A DNA stretch of 30,740 bases, taken from NCBI GenBank assembly GCA_007117275.1, contig SKGV01000145.1, positions 1-30,740 of the forward strand, in the 5' to 3' direction. Source of the DNA: Methylophaga sp. Its GTDB lineage: Bacteria; Pseudomonadota; Gammaproteobacteria; Nitrosococcales; Methylophagaceae. Below the pieces are notes generated by a model. That model made no database searches, was not told the origin of the DNA, and saw only the letters and a program-made list of their open reading frames with translations. A program made the position numbers and the translations under genes. Positions 1-8,347 of the stretch are shown here, piece after piece; the stretch's first letter is position 1; every line of letters starts with the position of its first letter.

Positions 1-129
1 CGAACGACCTCAACACCACCACCTAAGCAGCTATTGGCTAATCGTCGAGTAGAAACATTTTAACTTGCTGGATTAGACAGGCTAAGGTAAAAACATTACA
101 TCTTGTAGGCTTAAATCAAGGAAATTGTC

Positions 130-894
130 ATGGCAAAGCAGCATTACCTCAATCTCAGTAGTCAGGGCCTAGCGCTAAAAGCCCTATTTACCGGCTATCT
201 GACTGTGGTTGCTGTCGGTTATCTGATGGCGCTGGTTCAAATACAGCTGACCCATGGAATGGCCGATGGCGAATGGGGCCTGTCAATTGATGATATTGTC
301 TACAGCTACTATGGTAATCGCAGCGGTTCGCTGCTGGAAAATAAACTGCATGGTTCAATGAAACCAATGGCTAGTGATGAAGAGCGCGCGGAGAACATCG
401 AGTGGGTCCATCAAGGCGCGGATGCTGAGTTGTACTTTGACCTTGGTATTGATGAAATTGTCGAAAATAAATGTATTGCCTGTCACAATGCCGCCTCCGG
501 CATGCCGGTACCCGACTTTACTAACCTAGCTAATCTGCAAAAAACCGCTGAAATTGACACTGGCGCAACTATTCACTCACTGGCTCGGGTATCGCACATC
601 CACTTGTTTGGTATCGCGTTTATCTTCATGTTCGTCGGCTTGATCTTCAGCCTTGCTTCTGGGGTGCCCCGTAAACTTAAAGCCACTGTGATCGTAATGC
701 CTTACGTGTTTTTGCTGATTGATATTTCAGCATGGTGGCTGACGCGTCTCAACCCGAATTTCGCATGGCTGGTGATGCTAGGCGGCACAGCAATGGCATT
801 GTCATTCGCCTTCATGTGGGTTGTTTCAATGTATGAAATGTGGATTTTGCCTCACCTGCGTGAAGATACTCGCGATGCACTTCTCGACGAATAA
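130..894 (+). CDS. Multi-pass membrane protein with a single c-type haem motif
   Basis: A 254-residue inner-membrane protein that I cannot assign to a named family. Hydrophobic segments lie at about residues 16-40, 157-178, 185-205 and 211-240. Between the first and second is a polar stretch of about 115 residues, predicted periplasmic, carrying CIACH at 115-119, a CxxCH covalent haem c attachment motif. Met125 shortly after it, or the pair His156/His158 at the mouth of the second membrane segment, could supply the sixth ligand. This layout suggests a membrane-anchored mono-haem cytochrome with an electron-transfer or sensing role; that role is inference. AAGGAAA sits about seven bases before the ATG. 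A TAGACA hexamer at 74-79 resembles a -35 box but lacks a good -10 partner. Bases 1-129 contain no other supportable gene, apart from a possible few-codon tail of an upstream gene ending near 26. Confidence 0.85.
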   Translation: MAKQHYLNLSSQGLALKALFTGYLTVVAVGYLMALVQIQLTHGMADGEWGLSIDDIVYSYYGNRSGSLLENKLHGSMKPMASDEERAENIEWVHQGADAELYFDLGIDEIVENKCIACHNAASGMPVPDFTNLANLQKTAEIDTGATIHSLARVSHIHLFGIAFIFMFVGLIFSLASGVPRKLKATVIVMPYVFLLIDISAWWLTRLNPNFAWLVMLGGTAMALSFAFMWVVSMYEMWILPHLREDTRDALLDE

Positions 895-910
895 TTAGCC
901 GTCAACAGCA

Positions 911-929
911 GAGCTCGCAACGCGTGCTC
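911..929 (+). terminator. Possible hairpin between convergent genes
   Basis: GAGC-t-CGC and GCG-t-GCTC form a seven-pair stem with one T-T mismatch and a three-base AAC loop, in the 53-base gap between two converging genes. The stem would form in RNA from either strand. No run of T follows in either direction, so this is at best a weak or factor-assisted terminator. Confidence 0.3.
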
Positions 930-947
930 CGTTATTCAGTTGGTGGC

Positions 948-2840
948 TTATTGTTGCTGTAATGCCTCAAGCTCCATCCATGTTGCATAGCAGACTTCCA
1001 ACGCTGCGTTTACTTCATCCAGATGCGCCTGCGCCAGTTGAATTTTATCGGCTGATTGTTGGTAAAAATCTGCTTGGCCCATTTGTTCTGTTAACGCCGC
1101 CTGTTGTTGCTCTAGTTGTTCAATTTTTTCCGGCAGCGCCTTTAAATCAAGCTGTTGCTGATAGGTCAGCGTCGATTTCTTTTTAGCCGTTGGCTTGCTG
1201 GCAGCGACTGGCGTCAGCTTTTTAGTGGTGTTGTTTTGCTCTGATGTTGTGCGCTGTTGCAGCCAGTCATCATAACCACCGACATATTCGCGCAGTTGGC
1301 CGTCCTCATCAAAGACCATGCAACTTGTGACGACGTTGTTGAGAAAGCTACGGTCATGACTCACTAGCAGCAATGTGCCACCAAAACCATCCAGTAATTC
1401 TTCAAGTAAATCGAGTGTTTCAGCATCCAGATCATTGGTGGGCTCATCCAGCACCAATAAGTTGGCTGGCTGGGTGAATAACTTGGCCAGTAATAATCGG
1501 TTGCGTTCACCACCTGAGAGCGCCTTGACTGGTGTGCGGGCCCTGTCTGGCGTAAACAAAAAATCCTGCAAATAACCGATAATGTGCTTTCTGCTACCGT
1601 TGATTTCGACAAAATCCCGTCCTTGCCCCACGTTGTCGACAACACTGGCCTCTTCTTCAAGCTGACTGCGAAGCTGGTCAAAATAAGCAACTTCAAGATT
1701 GGTACCCAAGCGAATACTGCCTTGCTCTGGTGCCACCTTACCCAGCAAAATCGACAGCAAAGTACTCTTACCGCAACCATTGGGTCCGATAATACCTATG
1801 CGGTCTCCCCGTTGAATCAGCGTTGAAAACTGCTTGAACAACTGGCGACCATCGTAACTCTGGCCAATAGTGTCAGCCTCGACGACCAATTTGCCACTGC
1901 GTTGCGCCTCCTGAAGCTGCATTGAGACATTGCCTTGCACTTCCCGTCGCTGACTGCGTTCACGTCTCAGTTGCTGCAAGGCACGCACCCGCCCTTCATT
2001 ACGCGTTCGCCGGGCTTTGATGCCCTGACGAATCCACACTTCTTCCTGCGCCAGTTTTTTATCAAATAAAGCGTTTTGCTCAGCCTCTACCGCCAGCATT
2101 TCCTCACGCTTTTGCAGGTAATTTCGATAATCTCCCGGAAAACTGCTTAGTTGGCCACGATCCAACTGGACAATGCGTGTCGCCAATGCCTGCAGGAAGC
2201 TGCGATCATGGGTGATAAAGACCAGGGTACCGCCATAACTTTTTAAAAAGCCTTCCAGCCAGGTAATAGACGCGATATCCAAATGGTTGGTCGGCTCATC
2301 AAGCAGTAAGATATCGGGCTGTCGAACGAGTGCCTGCGCCAACAAGACCCGGCGTTTCATACCGCCTGACAGACTATCAAACTCGACATCGGCATTGAGA
2401 CTCAGACGGGAAATGACCGTTTCAACTTGCTGCTCCAATGACCAGCCGTCCACCGCTTCCAATTTGTGCTGGGCTTTTTCTAATTTACTAAGAAGTGCAT
2501 CGCTGCTGTCATGCTGTAACTGCTGAATAATATGATGATATTCCGTTAGCAGCGGCGCGACATTGCCAAGACCGCTGGCGACAACATCAAATACTGAACC
2601 ATGTGTGCCCACGGGGACCTCTTGTTCCAGACGAGCGACTTTAACATCCTGCAGGCCAATGATTTCGCCGCCATCGGCTTTTATTTCACCGGCGATCAAT
2701 TTCATCAGCGTTGACTTGCCGGCACCGTTGCGACCGACCAGGCAAAGCCGTTCACCCGCGGTTATTTGTAAATCTACCTGATTGAGTAGATTTGGGCCGC
2801 CAAAACTGACGGTCACTTGTTTTAATGACAATAATGCCAT
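948..2840 (-). CDS. uup: ABC-F ATPase Uup
   Basis: A soluble 630-residue ABC-F protein with two ATPase domains and no membrane segment. The first domain has Walker A GRNGAGKST at 36-44, signature LSGGMKRR from 157 and Walker B ending DEPTNHLD near 181-188. The second has GPNGCGKST at 352-360, LSGGERNR at 441-448 and DEPTNDLD at 465-472. Residues 560-630 form a Gln/Leu/Glu-rich coiled coil after a Lys/Thr-rich linker, the C-terminal DNA-binding domain typical of Uup and absent from EttA and YbiT. In E. coli Uup has been linked to transposon precise excision, branched DNA intermediates and ribosome function. AGGAG lies five bases before the ATG, inside the end of the preceding yheS, so the two are co-transcribed and probably coupled. 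All catalytic motifs are intact. Confidence 0.97.
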   Translation of the reverse strand: MALLSLKQVTVSFGGPNLLNQVDLQITAGERLCLVGRNGAGKSTLMKLIAGEIKADGGEIIGLQDVKVARLEQEVPVGTHGSVFDVVASGLGNVAPLLTEYHHIIQQLQHDSSDALLSKLEKAQHKLEAVDGWSLEQQVETVISRLSLNADVEFDSLSGGMKRRVLLAQALVRQPDILLLDEPTNHLDIASITWLEGFLKSYGGTLVFITHDRSFLQALATRIVQLDRGQLSSFPGDYRNYLQKREEMLAVEAEQNALFDKKLAQEEVWIRQGIKARRTRNEGRVRALQQLRRERSQRREVQGNVSMQLQEAQRSGKLVVEADTIGQSYDGRQLFKQFSTLIQRGDRIGIIGPNGCGKSTLLSILLGKVAPEQGSIRLGTNLEVAYFDQLRSQLEEEASVVDNVGQGRDFVEINGSRKHIIGYLQDFLFTPDRARTPVKALSGGERNRLLLAKLFTQPANLLVLDEPTNDLDAETLDLLEELLDGFGGTLLLVSHDRSFLNNVVTSCMVFDEDGQLREYVGGYDDWLQQRTTSEQNNTTKKLTPVAASKPTAKKKSTLTYQQQLDLKALPEKIEQLEQQQAALTEQMGQADFYQQSADKIQLAQAHLDEVNAALEVCYATWMELEALQQQ

Positions 2841-2842
2841 GA

Positions 2843-4735
2843 TTACTCCTGTTGCAGCTGCGCCTGTTCCAGCGTTTCACTGGCCTCAAGCCAGCGATAT
2901 TCGACGTCTGCCAGTTGTTGTTTAAGTTCGGCTTGTTGTTTGATGAGTTGTTTCAGTTGCTCCTTGCCATTGTCCTGATATAGCTCAGGATCGGCGAGTT
3001 TAAGTTCCAGTTTTGACAGAGCCTGATGCAGTTTTTCCAACTGTTGTTCGGCGAGATTAACCTGCTTGCGCAATGGTAATAATTTTTGTCGCTGGGCAGC
3101 GGCAGCTTGTCGATCCAGTTTTTTGCTATTGCTCGCAGCTGTGGCAGTTGTGGATTGATGCTCTTTTTTCTCCTTGCTCAAGCGCCATTGACGATAGTCT
3201 TCAAGATCACCATCAAATGGCATTGCTTGGCCATCAGACACTAGCCATAAATCATCGGTCACTGTGCGCAATAAATGACGATCATGCGAGACCACGACCA
3301 GCGCACCGTCATAGTCTTGCAAGGCAAGCGTTAAGGCTAAACGCATTTCCAGATCCAGATGGTTGGTCGGTTCATCCAGAAGCAACAAGGCTGGTCGCTG
3401 ATAAACCAGTAGCGCCAGTACCAGACGTGCCTTTTCGCCGCCTGAGAACGGGGCCACTGGGTTGAGCGCAGCATCACCATCAAAGCCAAAACCACCTAGG
3501 AAGTTGCGTAATTCCTGCTCTGTCGCGCTTGGGTCTAATCGTTGTAAGTGCTTGAGTGCACTGTCTTCTGAACGTAACTGCTCAAGTTGATGCTGCGCAA
3601 AGTAACCAATGCGAATATCCCGAGCTTCCTTACGTTTGCCAGACAAGGTTGGTATCTGTCCGGCGATCAGTTTGATCAGGGTCGACTTACCGGCACCATT
3701 GGGACCAAGCAAGCCCACTCGGTCACCGGGCGCAAGATTCAGGTTGAGATTTTCCAGCAAAGCTGTCTGATAGCCAACACTGGCTTTTTCCAGCGTGATC
3801 AGCGGATTAGTTAACCGACTGGGCGGCATAAACTCAAAATGAAACGGGGAATCGACATGGGCAGGTGCTATCAGCTCCATGCGTTCCAGGGCTTTAATTC
3901 GGCTTTGTGCTTGTCTTGCCTTAGTGGCCTTGGCCTTAAAGCGCGTTACAAAGCCACGAATATGGGCAATTTCCCGTTGCTGCTTTTGATGCGCCGCCTG
4001 CTGATTGGCAAGATGTTCGGCTCTGGCAATTTCAAACTCTGAATAATTGCCAGTGTAAAGTTTAATCCGCTGCTGTTCGATATGAGCGATATGGGTCACC
4101 ACCCGATCAAGAAAGTCTCGATCGTGCGAGATAAGTATCAGGGTACAAGGGTAGGTGCGCAACCACTCCTCAAGCCAATAGACTGCCTCCAAATCAAGGT
4201 GATTAGTCGGCTCATCCAGCAGCAATAAATCACTGCGACACATCAGCGCCTGCGCCAGATTTAGCCGCATACGCCAACCGCCGGAAAAGGTGTTTACTGG
4301 CAAAGATACCTGTGCCGAACTAAAACCAAGTCCATTGAGGAGTTTGCCGGCGCGACTTTTCGCGGTATAGCCATCTATCAGGGTAAGTGCATCATGTAAC
4401 TGGCTCTGACGTTCACCGTCGCCCTGTTGTTCAGCGAGTACAAGTGCCCTCATTAACTTGGTCAGTTCCTGATCCCCTTCCAGCACATACTCCAGTGCGC
4501 TAGTAGCAACACTGGGTGTTTCCTGAGCCACATGCGCAATCGTCCATTCAGGCGGCAGTGAGACATCACCGGTGTCGGCATGAAGTTGATTGCGCAGCAT
4601 GGCGAACAGGCTCGACTTGCCCACACCATTCGCGCCCGTCAGCCCAACGCGCTGACCGGGATGAATGAGCATGTTGGCAGCTTCGAACAACAGTCGAGGT
4701 CCACGCCGTAAAGACACTTGGTTGAAATTTATCAT
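2843..4735 (-). CDS. yheS: ABC-F ATPase YheS
   Basis: A 630-residue ABC-F protein of the YheS type, acting on ribosomes; family members bind near the E site and influence translation of difficult nascent chains. Walker A motifs are GANGVGKSS at 34-42 and GPNGAGKST at 344-352. Signatures are FSGGWRMR from 150 and FSGGEKAR from 430, each followed by an intact [11 protein letters not shown]. The interdomain linker near 240-290 is rich in Lys, Arg and Gln, as expected for the P-site tRNA interaction region. A C-terminal coiled coil covers about 525-630. It lies 59 bases after ung and only two bases before uup. No Shine-Dalgarno sequence precedes the ATG; instead an extended -10 element lies seven bases upstream, so the transcript may start at or next to the ATG. 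E. coli yheS is not adjacent to uup. Confidence 0.95.
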   Translation of the reverse strand: MINFNQVSLRRGPRLLFEAANMLIHPGQRVGLTGANGVGKSSLFAMLRNQLHADTGDVSLPPEWTIAHVAQETPSVATSALEYVLEGDQELTKLMRALVLAEQQGDGERQSQLHDALTLIDGYTAKSRAGKLLNGLGFSSAQVSLPVNTFSGGWRMRLNLAQALMCRSDLLLLDEPTNHLDLEAVYWLEEWLRTYPCTLILISHDRDFLDRVVTHIAHIEQQRIKLYTGNYSEFEIARAEHLANQQAAHQKQQREIAHIRGFVTRFKAKATKARQAQSRIKALERMELIAPAHVDSPFHFEFMPPSRLTNPLITLEKASVGYQTALLENLNLNLAPGDRVGLLGPNGAGKSTLIKLIAGQIPTLSGKRKEARDIRIGYFAQHQLEQLRSEDSALKHLQRLDPSATEQELRNFLGGFGFDGDAALNPVAPFSGGEKARLVLALLVYQRPALLLLDEPTNHLDLEMRLALTLALQDYDGALVVVSHDRHLLRTVTDDLWLVSDGQAMPFDGDLEDYRQWRLSKEKKEHQSTTATAASNSKKLDRQAAAAQRQKLLPLRKQVNLAEQQLEKLHQALSKLELKLADPELYQDNGKEQLKQLIKQQAELKQQLADVEYRWLEASETLEQAQLQQE

Positions 4736-4742
4736 GGCGCGA

Positions 4743-4751
4743 ATTGTATCA
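4743..4751 (-). promoter_or_regulatory. Extended -10 promoter element for yheS
   Basis: On the minus strand the sequence TGATACAAT matches an extended -10 (TGn followed by a five-of-six match to TATAAT). Its last base is seven nucleotides before the yheS ATG, so initiation at normal spacing would put +1 on or next to that codon. There is no clear -35 hexamer, which extended -10 promoters can lack. No ribosome binding site is available in the short interval. Confidence 0.45.
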
Positions 4752-4794
4752 AGCCTGTGTATTGGCAGTCGTGTTGATTCGCTAAGTGAGTGCC

Positions 4795-5487
4795 TCAGGC
4801 CTTATTAACTTGACTAGGCAGCTGCCAATTGATCGGAGAATAACCCTGTTCAGCTAAATAACTATTCGCTTGACTAAAATGACGACACCCCAAAAAACCT
4901 CGATGCGCAGACAATGGCGATGGGTGTGGCGCTTTTAGCACCAGATGTTTGCCAGGATTGATGCGCGCACCTTTCTTGTGTGCGTAACTGCCCCAAAGCA
5001 TAAACACGACGTGTTGTCGTTGCTCATTTATCACATCAATCACTTTGTCCGTAAAGGCTTCCCAGCCTTGCCCCTGATGGGCATTGGCCTGACTGTGTTC
5101 AACTGTGAGCACGGCATTTAGCAGTAACACGCCTTGTCTGGCCCAGCTGTCCAGATAGCCATGCGCTACCGGCGTTATGTTTAGATCTCCTTGTAATTCT
5201 TTATAGACATTGACTAAGGACGGCGGTGGTTTAACGCCCGGCAACACCGAAAAACATAAACCATGTGCCTGTCCCGGTTGATGGTAGGGATCTTGGCCGA
5301 GTATAACCACTTTGACCTGAGACAAAGGCGTGGTTTCTAGCGCATAAAACCAGTTTTTGGAATGTGGATAAATAATTTTCTGCGCTGCTTTTTGCTGCTG
5401 CAAAAACTGTTTGAGCGCCCGCATGTAGGGCAACTCAAACTCGCCACTCAGCCAAGGCTGCCACTCTGGTGCCTGCTCAAGAGCCAT
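4795..5487 (-). CDS. ung: Uracil-DNA glycosylase (family 1)
   Basis: Removes uracil from DNA as the first step of base-excision repair, in the cytoplasm. The 230-residue product matches the usual length of family 1 enzymes. The catalytic water-activating loop GQDPYH is at 64-69 (Asp66), the uracil-binding [10 protein letters not shown] is near 121-130, and the HPSPLS minor-groove loop starts at His188. I chose the ATG at 5487 because AAGGA lies seven bases upstream; a longer frame from TTG at 5511 adds eight residues and has no such site. It is first in a minus-strand run ung-yheS-uup. A TATGAT hexamer at 5514-5519 on the minus strand could be its -10, without a convincing -35. Confidence 0.97.
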   Translation of the reverse strand: MALEQAPEWQPWLSGEFELPYMRALKQFLQQQKAAQKIIYPHSKNWFYALETTPLSQVKVVILGQDPYHQPGQAHGLCFSVLPGVKPPPSLVNVYKELQGDLNITPVAHGYLDSWARQGVLLLNAVLTVEHSQANAHQGQGWEAFTDKVIDVINEQRQHVVFMLWGSYAHKKGARINPGKHLVLKAPHPSPLSAHRGFLGCRHFSQANSYLAEQGYSPINWQLPSQVNKA

Positions 5488-5623
5488 AGTGATTTCCTTG
5501 CTTAAATTCAACTATCATACAAAATCAGCACACAGCATTGTTGGCTCATCATCTATGACGTGGAGTATTGAACCGCTTGTAGCCGTTTTAATGCATGATA
5601 TTTTGACTGCCGCAGAATCAAGC

Positions 5624-5650
5624 CAAGATTAAGGTCACTAGCCTATCTTG
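5624..5650. repeat. Inverted repeat between ung and msrB
   Basis: CAAGAT and ATCTTG arms of six bases enclose AGG/CCT inner pairs and a seven-base loop, with a two-base bulge on one side. It lies in the 272-base gap between the divergent ung and msrB genes, upstream of the msrB promoter candidate. It could be an operator or a chance palindrome; no regulator can be assigned. Confidence 0.25.
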
Positions 5651-5698
5651 CATGTTGAACTGTTTGGCTGAGTGCGGAATAACCCTATTCTTTTTGGG

Positions 5699-5727
5699 CT
5701 GACTTTCTAGTTTGCTCTGCATACAAT
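5699..5727 (+). promoter_or_regulatory. Candidate sigma-70 promoter of msrB
   Basis: CTGACT at 5699-5704 (four of six to TTGACA) and TACAAT at 5722-5727 (five of six to TATAAT) are separated by 17 bases. Initiation would fall near 5734, giving a leader of about 26 bases to the msrB ATG. It would drive msrB and the overlapping GIY-YIG gene. Confidence 0.45.
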
Positions 5728-5759
5728 GAACAGCATTTGGCAGTTAATCCATACGTGTA

Positions 5760-6158
5760 ATGTCTAAGGAAATTGACAGATCTGATCGGGAGTGGCGACA
5801 GCTGCTGACCGAAGAACAGTTCAGAATCACCCGCGATGCAGGCACTGAAGCGCCGTTTAGTGGTCTCTACTACAATCACAACGCACCCGGCAGCTATCAC
5901 TGTGTGTGTTGTGATCAACCTTTGTTTTCGTCAAAAGACAAATTCGATGCCGGTTGTGGCTGGCCCAGTTTTTCTGCCCAGATAGAACACGGTGTTGTCA
6001 CGCATCATGCTGACTATAGTCACGGTATGGATCGCACCGAAGTGCGCTGTCATCGTTGTAATGCCCATCTGGGTCACATCTTTGACGATGGCCCCGCACC
6101 GACCGGGCTGCGTTATTGCATCAACTCCATCGCAATTCAGTTTAATGAACAAGACTAA
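5760..6158 (+). CDS. msrB: Peptide-methionine (R)-S-oxide reductase MsrB
   Basis: Reduces the R epimer of methionine sulfoxide in oxidised proteins, using thioredoxin. The 132-residue protein is a lone MsrB domain without signal peptide, hence cytoplasmic. The structural zinc cysteines are two CxxC pairs (Cys48/Cys51 and Cys97/Cys100). The catalytic cysteine is Cys120 in RYCINS, and the GCGWPSF motif supplies Cys66, which can act as resolving cysteine in this family. No strong ribosome binding site precedes the ATG, but no better in-frame start exists and the N-terminus aligns in length with E. coli MsrB. The next gene starts inside its last five codons, so the two are probably one transcript. 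Confidence 0.96.
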   Translation: MSKEIDRSDREWRQLLTEEQFRITRDAGTEAPFSGLYYNHNAPGSYHCVCCDQPLFSSKDKFDAGCGWPSFSAQIEHGVVTHHADYSHGMDRTEVRCHRCNAHLGHIFDDGPAPTGLRYCINSIAIQFNEQD

Positions 6159-6402
6159 CTGGACGCTCTATATTATTGAAGCCGCCAATGGCCATTTGTA
6201 TACCGGCATTACCACTGATTTGACCCGGCGCCTTGCGCAACATCAATCCGGCAAAGGTGCACGTTTTTTTGCCAGTAGCCAAGCCAAGCAGGTGGTCTAC
6301 CAAGAGTTCTACCCGGATAGAAGTAGTGCCAGTCGCCGTGAAGCCGCTATCAAAAAACTCAGCCGGCAGGCGAAGTTAGCGCTGATCGCAAGCGCTAGCT
6401 GA
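6145..6402 (+). CDS. GIY-YIG domain protein (UPF0213/YhbQ-like)
   Basis: An 85-residue protein consisting of one GIY-YIG nuclease-fold domain, similar to E. coli YhbQ. The degenerate core pair is TLYII at 7-11 and LYTGIT at 18-23, followed by Arg28/Arg29, the [10 protein letters not shown] stretch near 33-42 and a conserved acidic residue in the [10 protein letters not shown] helix (Glu66). Family members are mostly uncharacterised; some reports suggest DNA-damage roles. The frame is open further upstream inside msrB, but ATG 6145 places the start of the conserved domain correctly. It overlaps the msrB tail by 14 bases in a different frame. Confidence 0.9.
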   Translation: MNKTNWTLYIIEAANGHLYTGITTDLTRRLAQHQSGKGARFFASSQAKQVVYQEFYPDRSSASRREAAIKKLSRQAKLALIASAS

Positions 6403-6475
6403 CAATCAAGATAAACCCATGTCAAGCATGTACAATAGCGAGTTTTTTGAAGCTATCTCGCTTCGTGCCTGCCAC

Positions 6476-6481
6476 AGGAAA
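6476..6481 (+). promoter_or_regulatory. Ribosome binding site that fixes the TTG start of ybiT
   Basis: AGGAAA lies seven bases before TTG 6489. The alternative upstream TTG at 6447 has no such site and would add 14 residues that do not resemble YbiT. Confidence 0.7.
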
Positions 6482-6488
6482 CATCAAC

Positions 6489-8084
6489 TTGCTAAGTACC
6501 GCTAATATCACCATGCAGTTCGGGGCCAAGCCCTTGTTTGAAAATGTCTCAGTCAAATTCGGCGATGGCAATCGCTATGGTTTGATTGGTGCCAATGGCT
6601 GCGGCAAATCGACCTTCATGAAAATTCTAGCCGGCGTACAGGAACCGACTTCCGGTAACGTCATCTATGATCCTAACGAAAGCTATGCGGTGCTCAAACA
6701 GGATCAGTTTGCTTACGAAGATCAGCGGGTTATTGACGTTGTCATCATGGGCAACAAAGCACTTTGGGACGTCCATCACGAACGTGATCGCATCTACAAC
6801 CTGCCAGAAATGAGCGAGGAAGACGGTATTAAAGTCGCCGAGCTGGAAGGACTCTATGCTGAAATGGATGGCTACACTGCAGAATCTCGAGCCGGTGAAT
6901 TATTGTTAGGCGTTGGTATTCCTGTCGAACAACATTATGGCCCGATGAGCGCAATCGCGCCTGGCTGGAAGTTACGGATTTTGCTGGCACAAGTGCTGTT
7001 TGCCGATCCAGACATCATGCTGCTGGATGAGCCGACCAACCACTTGGATATCAACACCATTCGTTGGCTGGAAGACATCCTCAATCAGCGCAATAGCAGC
7101 ATGATTATCATTTCGCATGATCGCCATTTTCTCAACAGTGTCTGTACTCACATGGCCGACATGGATTACGGCGAACTGCGGGTCTATCCCGGCAATTATG
7201 ATGACTACATGCTGGCATCGACACAGGCGCGTGAACGCCAACTGGCTGACAATGCCAAGAAAAAAGCCCAAATCAAGGAACTACAGGAATTTGTTTCTAG
7301 ATTTTCAGCTAACGCTTCCAAAGCCAAACAAGCAACATCACGGCAAAAACAAATCGAAAAGATTCAGCTGGATGACATCAAACCTTCCAGCCGGGTCAAT
7401 CCCTATATTCGTTTCATTCAGGACAAAAAACTGTTTCGTAATGCGCTTGAAGTCAGCAAACTCAGTCAAGGCTACGAGACAGAACAGCCATTGTTTAGCA
7501 ATTTTAGTTTCATGGCCGAAGTCGGTGAGCGAATTGCGGTGATTGGGCCTAACGGTATCGGTAAAACCACTCTGGTCAAAACATTGGTGGGCGAGTTGCC
7601 CGCCACAACGGGTGAGGTCAAATGGTCAGAAAACGCCAGCATTGGCTATTACGCCCAGGACCATGACCATCTGTTTAAAAATGACATGACATTGCTGGAA
7701 TGGATGTCACAATGGGGCGGCCCCGAAGACGATGAACAAGTCATTCGTGGCACCCTCGGTCGTTTGCTGTTTTCCGGCAATATGATTGACAAGAAAGTCC
7801 ATGTATTGTCGGGTGGTGAAAAAGGCCGCATGTTGTTTGGCAAGCTTATTTTGCAGTGGCCCAATATACTAGTCATGGATGAACCCACCAATCACATGGA
7901 TATGGAGTCAATCGAATCTCTGAACATGGCGCTAGAGCAGTATGACGGCACCTTGATCTTTGTCTCGCATGATCGTGAATTTGTCTCTTCATTAGCGACA
8001 CGAATCTTCGACATGCAAGCCAACAGCATTATCGATTTCAGTGGCAGCTATGATGACTATTTGAAAAGTCAGGGCATTAACTGA
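6489..8084 (+). CDS. ybiT: ABC-F ATPase YbiT
   Basis: A soluble ABC-F ATPase of 531 residues, close to E. coli YbiT in length and over most of its sequence; the family acts on ribosomes and tunes elongation. Walker A motifs are GANGCGKST in the first domain and GPNGIGKTT in the second; Walker B motifs end DEPTNHLD and DEPTNHMD. The first signature is replaced by MSAIAPGWK instead of LSGGxxxR, a known YbiT trait, while the second, LSGGEKGR, is canonical. The linker carries the [16 protein letters not shown] stretch typical of ABC-F P-site tRNA interaction regions. It begins with TTG, supported by AGGAAA upstream and by alignment of the N-terminus. A TACAAT at 6431-6436 may be a -10 box, without a good -35. 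It ends 86 codon-free bases of leader after the GIY-YIG gene and is transcribed toward deaD. Confidence 0.96.
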   Translation: MLSTANITMQFGAKPLFENVSVKFGDGNRYGLIGANGCGKSTFMKILAGVQEPTSGNVIYDPNESYAVLKQDQFAYEDQRVIDVVIMGNKALWDVHHERDRIYNLPEMSEEDGIKVAELEGLYAEMDGYTAESRAGELLLGVGIPVEQHYGPMSAIAPGWKLRILLAQVLFADPDIMLLDEPTNHLDINTIRWLEDILNQRNSSMIIISHDRHFLNSVCTHMADMDYGELRVYPGNYDDYMLASTQARERQLADNAKKKAQIKELQEFVSRFSANASKAKQATSRQKQIEKIQLDDIKPSSRVNPYIRFIQDKKLFRNALEVSKLSQGYETEQPLFSNFSFMAEVGERIAVIGPNGIGKTTLVKTLVGELPATTGEVKWSENASIGYYAQDHDHLFKNDMTLLEWMSQWGGPEDDEQVIRGTLGRLLFSGNMIDKKVHVLSGGEKGRMLFGKLILQWPNILVMDEPTNHMDMESIESLNMALEQYDGTLIFVSHDREFVSSLATRIFDMQANSIIDFSGSYDDYLKSQGIN

Positions 8085-8347
8085 GCAGTCATCAAGCCCG
8101 ATACAGCCATCGCAATGAACTGCCAGCTTGCTGTTTCAAGCAACTAAATGGGTCATTTTGATGCTCAGTTTGCTCATGTTCAGCATGCTGGTACGAGGCC
8201 CCCTCTAAATGCGCACAGCGACTCAGCCGTCATGTAAAATAAACAAATGATTTCTCTATCTTTTATTCAACAGAACACGTACACTATCTGGTGGTATTTT
8301 TCCCGCCTTCAGTTTTGATTGTAAAACTGACTTTCACAGGTTATTTC
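8085..8347 (+). other. Intergenic leader region of deaD
   Basis: These 263 bases hold no supportable gene. A perfect ten-base palindrome, CAGCATGCTG, is at 8181-8190. TAAAAT at 8235-8240 could be a -10 box, giving a leader near 100 bases, but the matching -35 position (CGCACA) is poor. Long leaders are common for cold-induced RNA helicase genes; no cold-box was identified with confidence. Confidence 0.35.

Noticed and set aside
962..2781. Several plus-strand open frames of 66-80 codons antisense to uup
   Set aside because: They lie wholly opposite a strongly conserved ABC-F gene, have no ribosome binding sites and show no recognisable domains.
3073..4042. Plus-strand frames, including one of 130 codons, opposite yheS
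   Set aside because: Composition is that of a reverse-complemented coding region (many His, Arg and Pro) with no family signal; yheS is clearly the gene.
5685..5918. 77-codon minus-strand frame across the msrB start
   Set aside because: It overlaps the msrB promoter and coding region on the other strand and matches nothing recognisable.
7117..7542. 141-codon plus-strand frame within ybiT
   Set aside because: Out-of-frame shadow of the ybiT linker region; the ybiT frame is conserved throughout.
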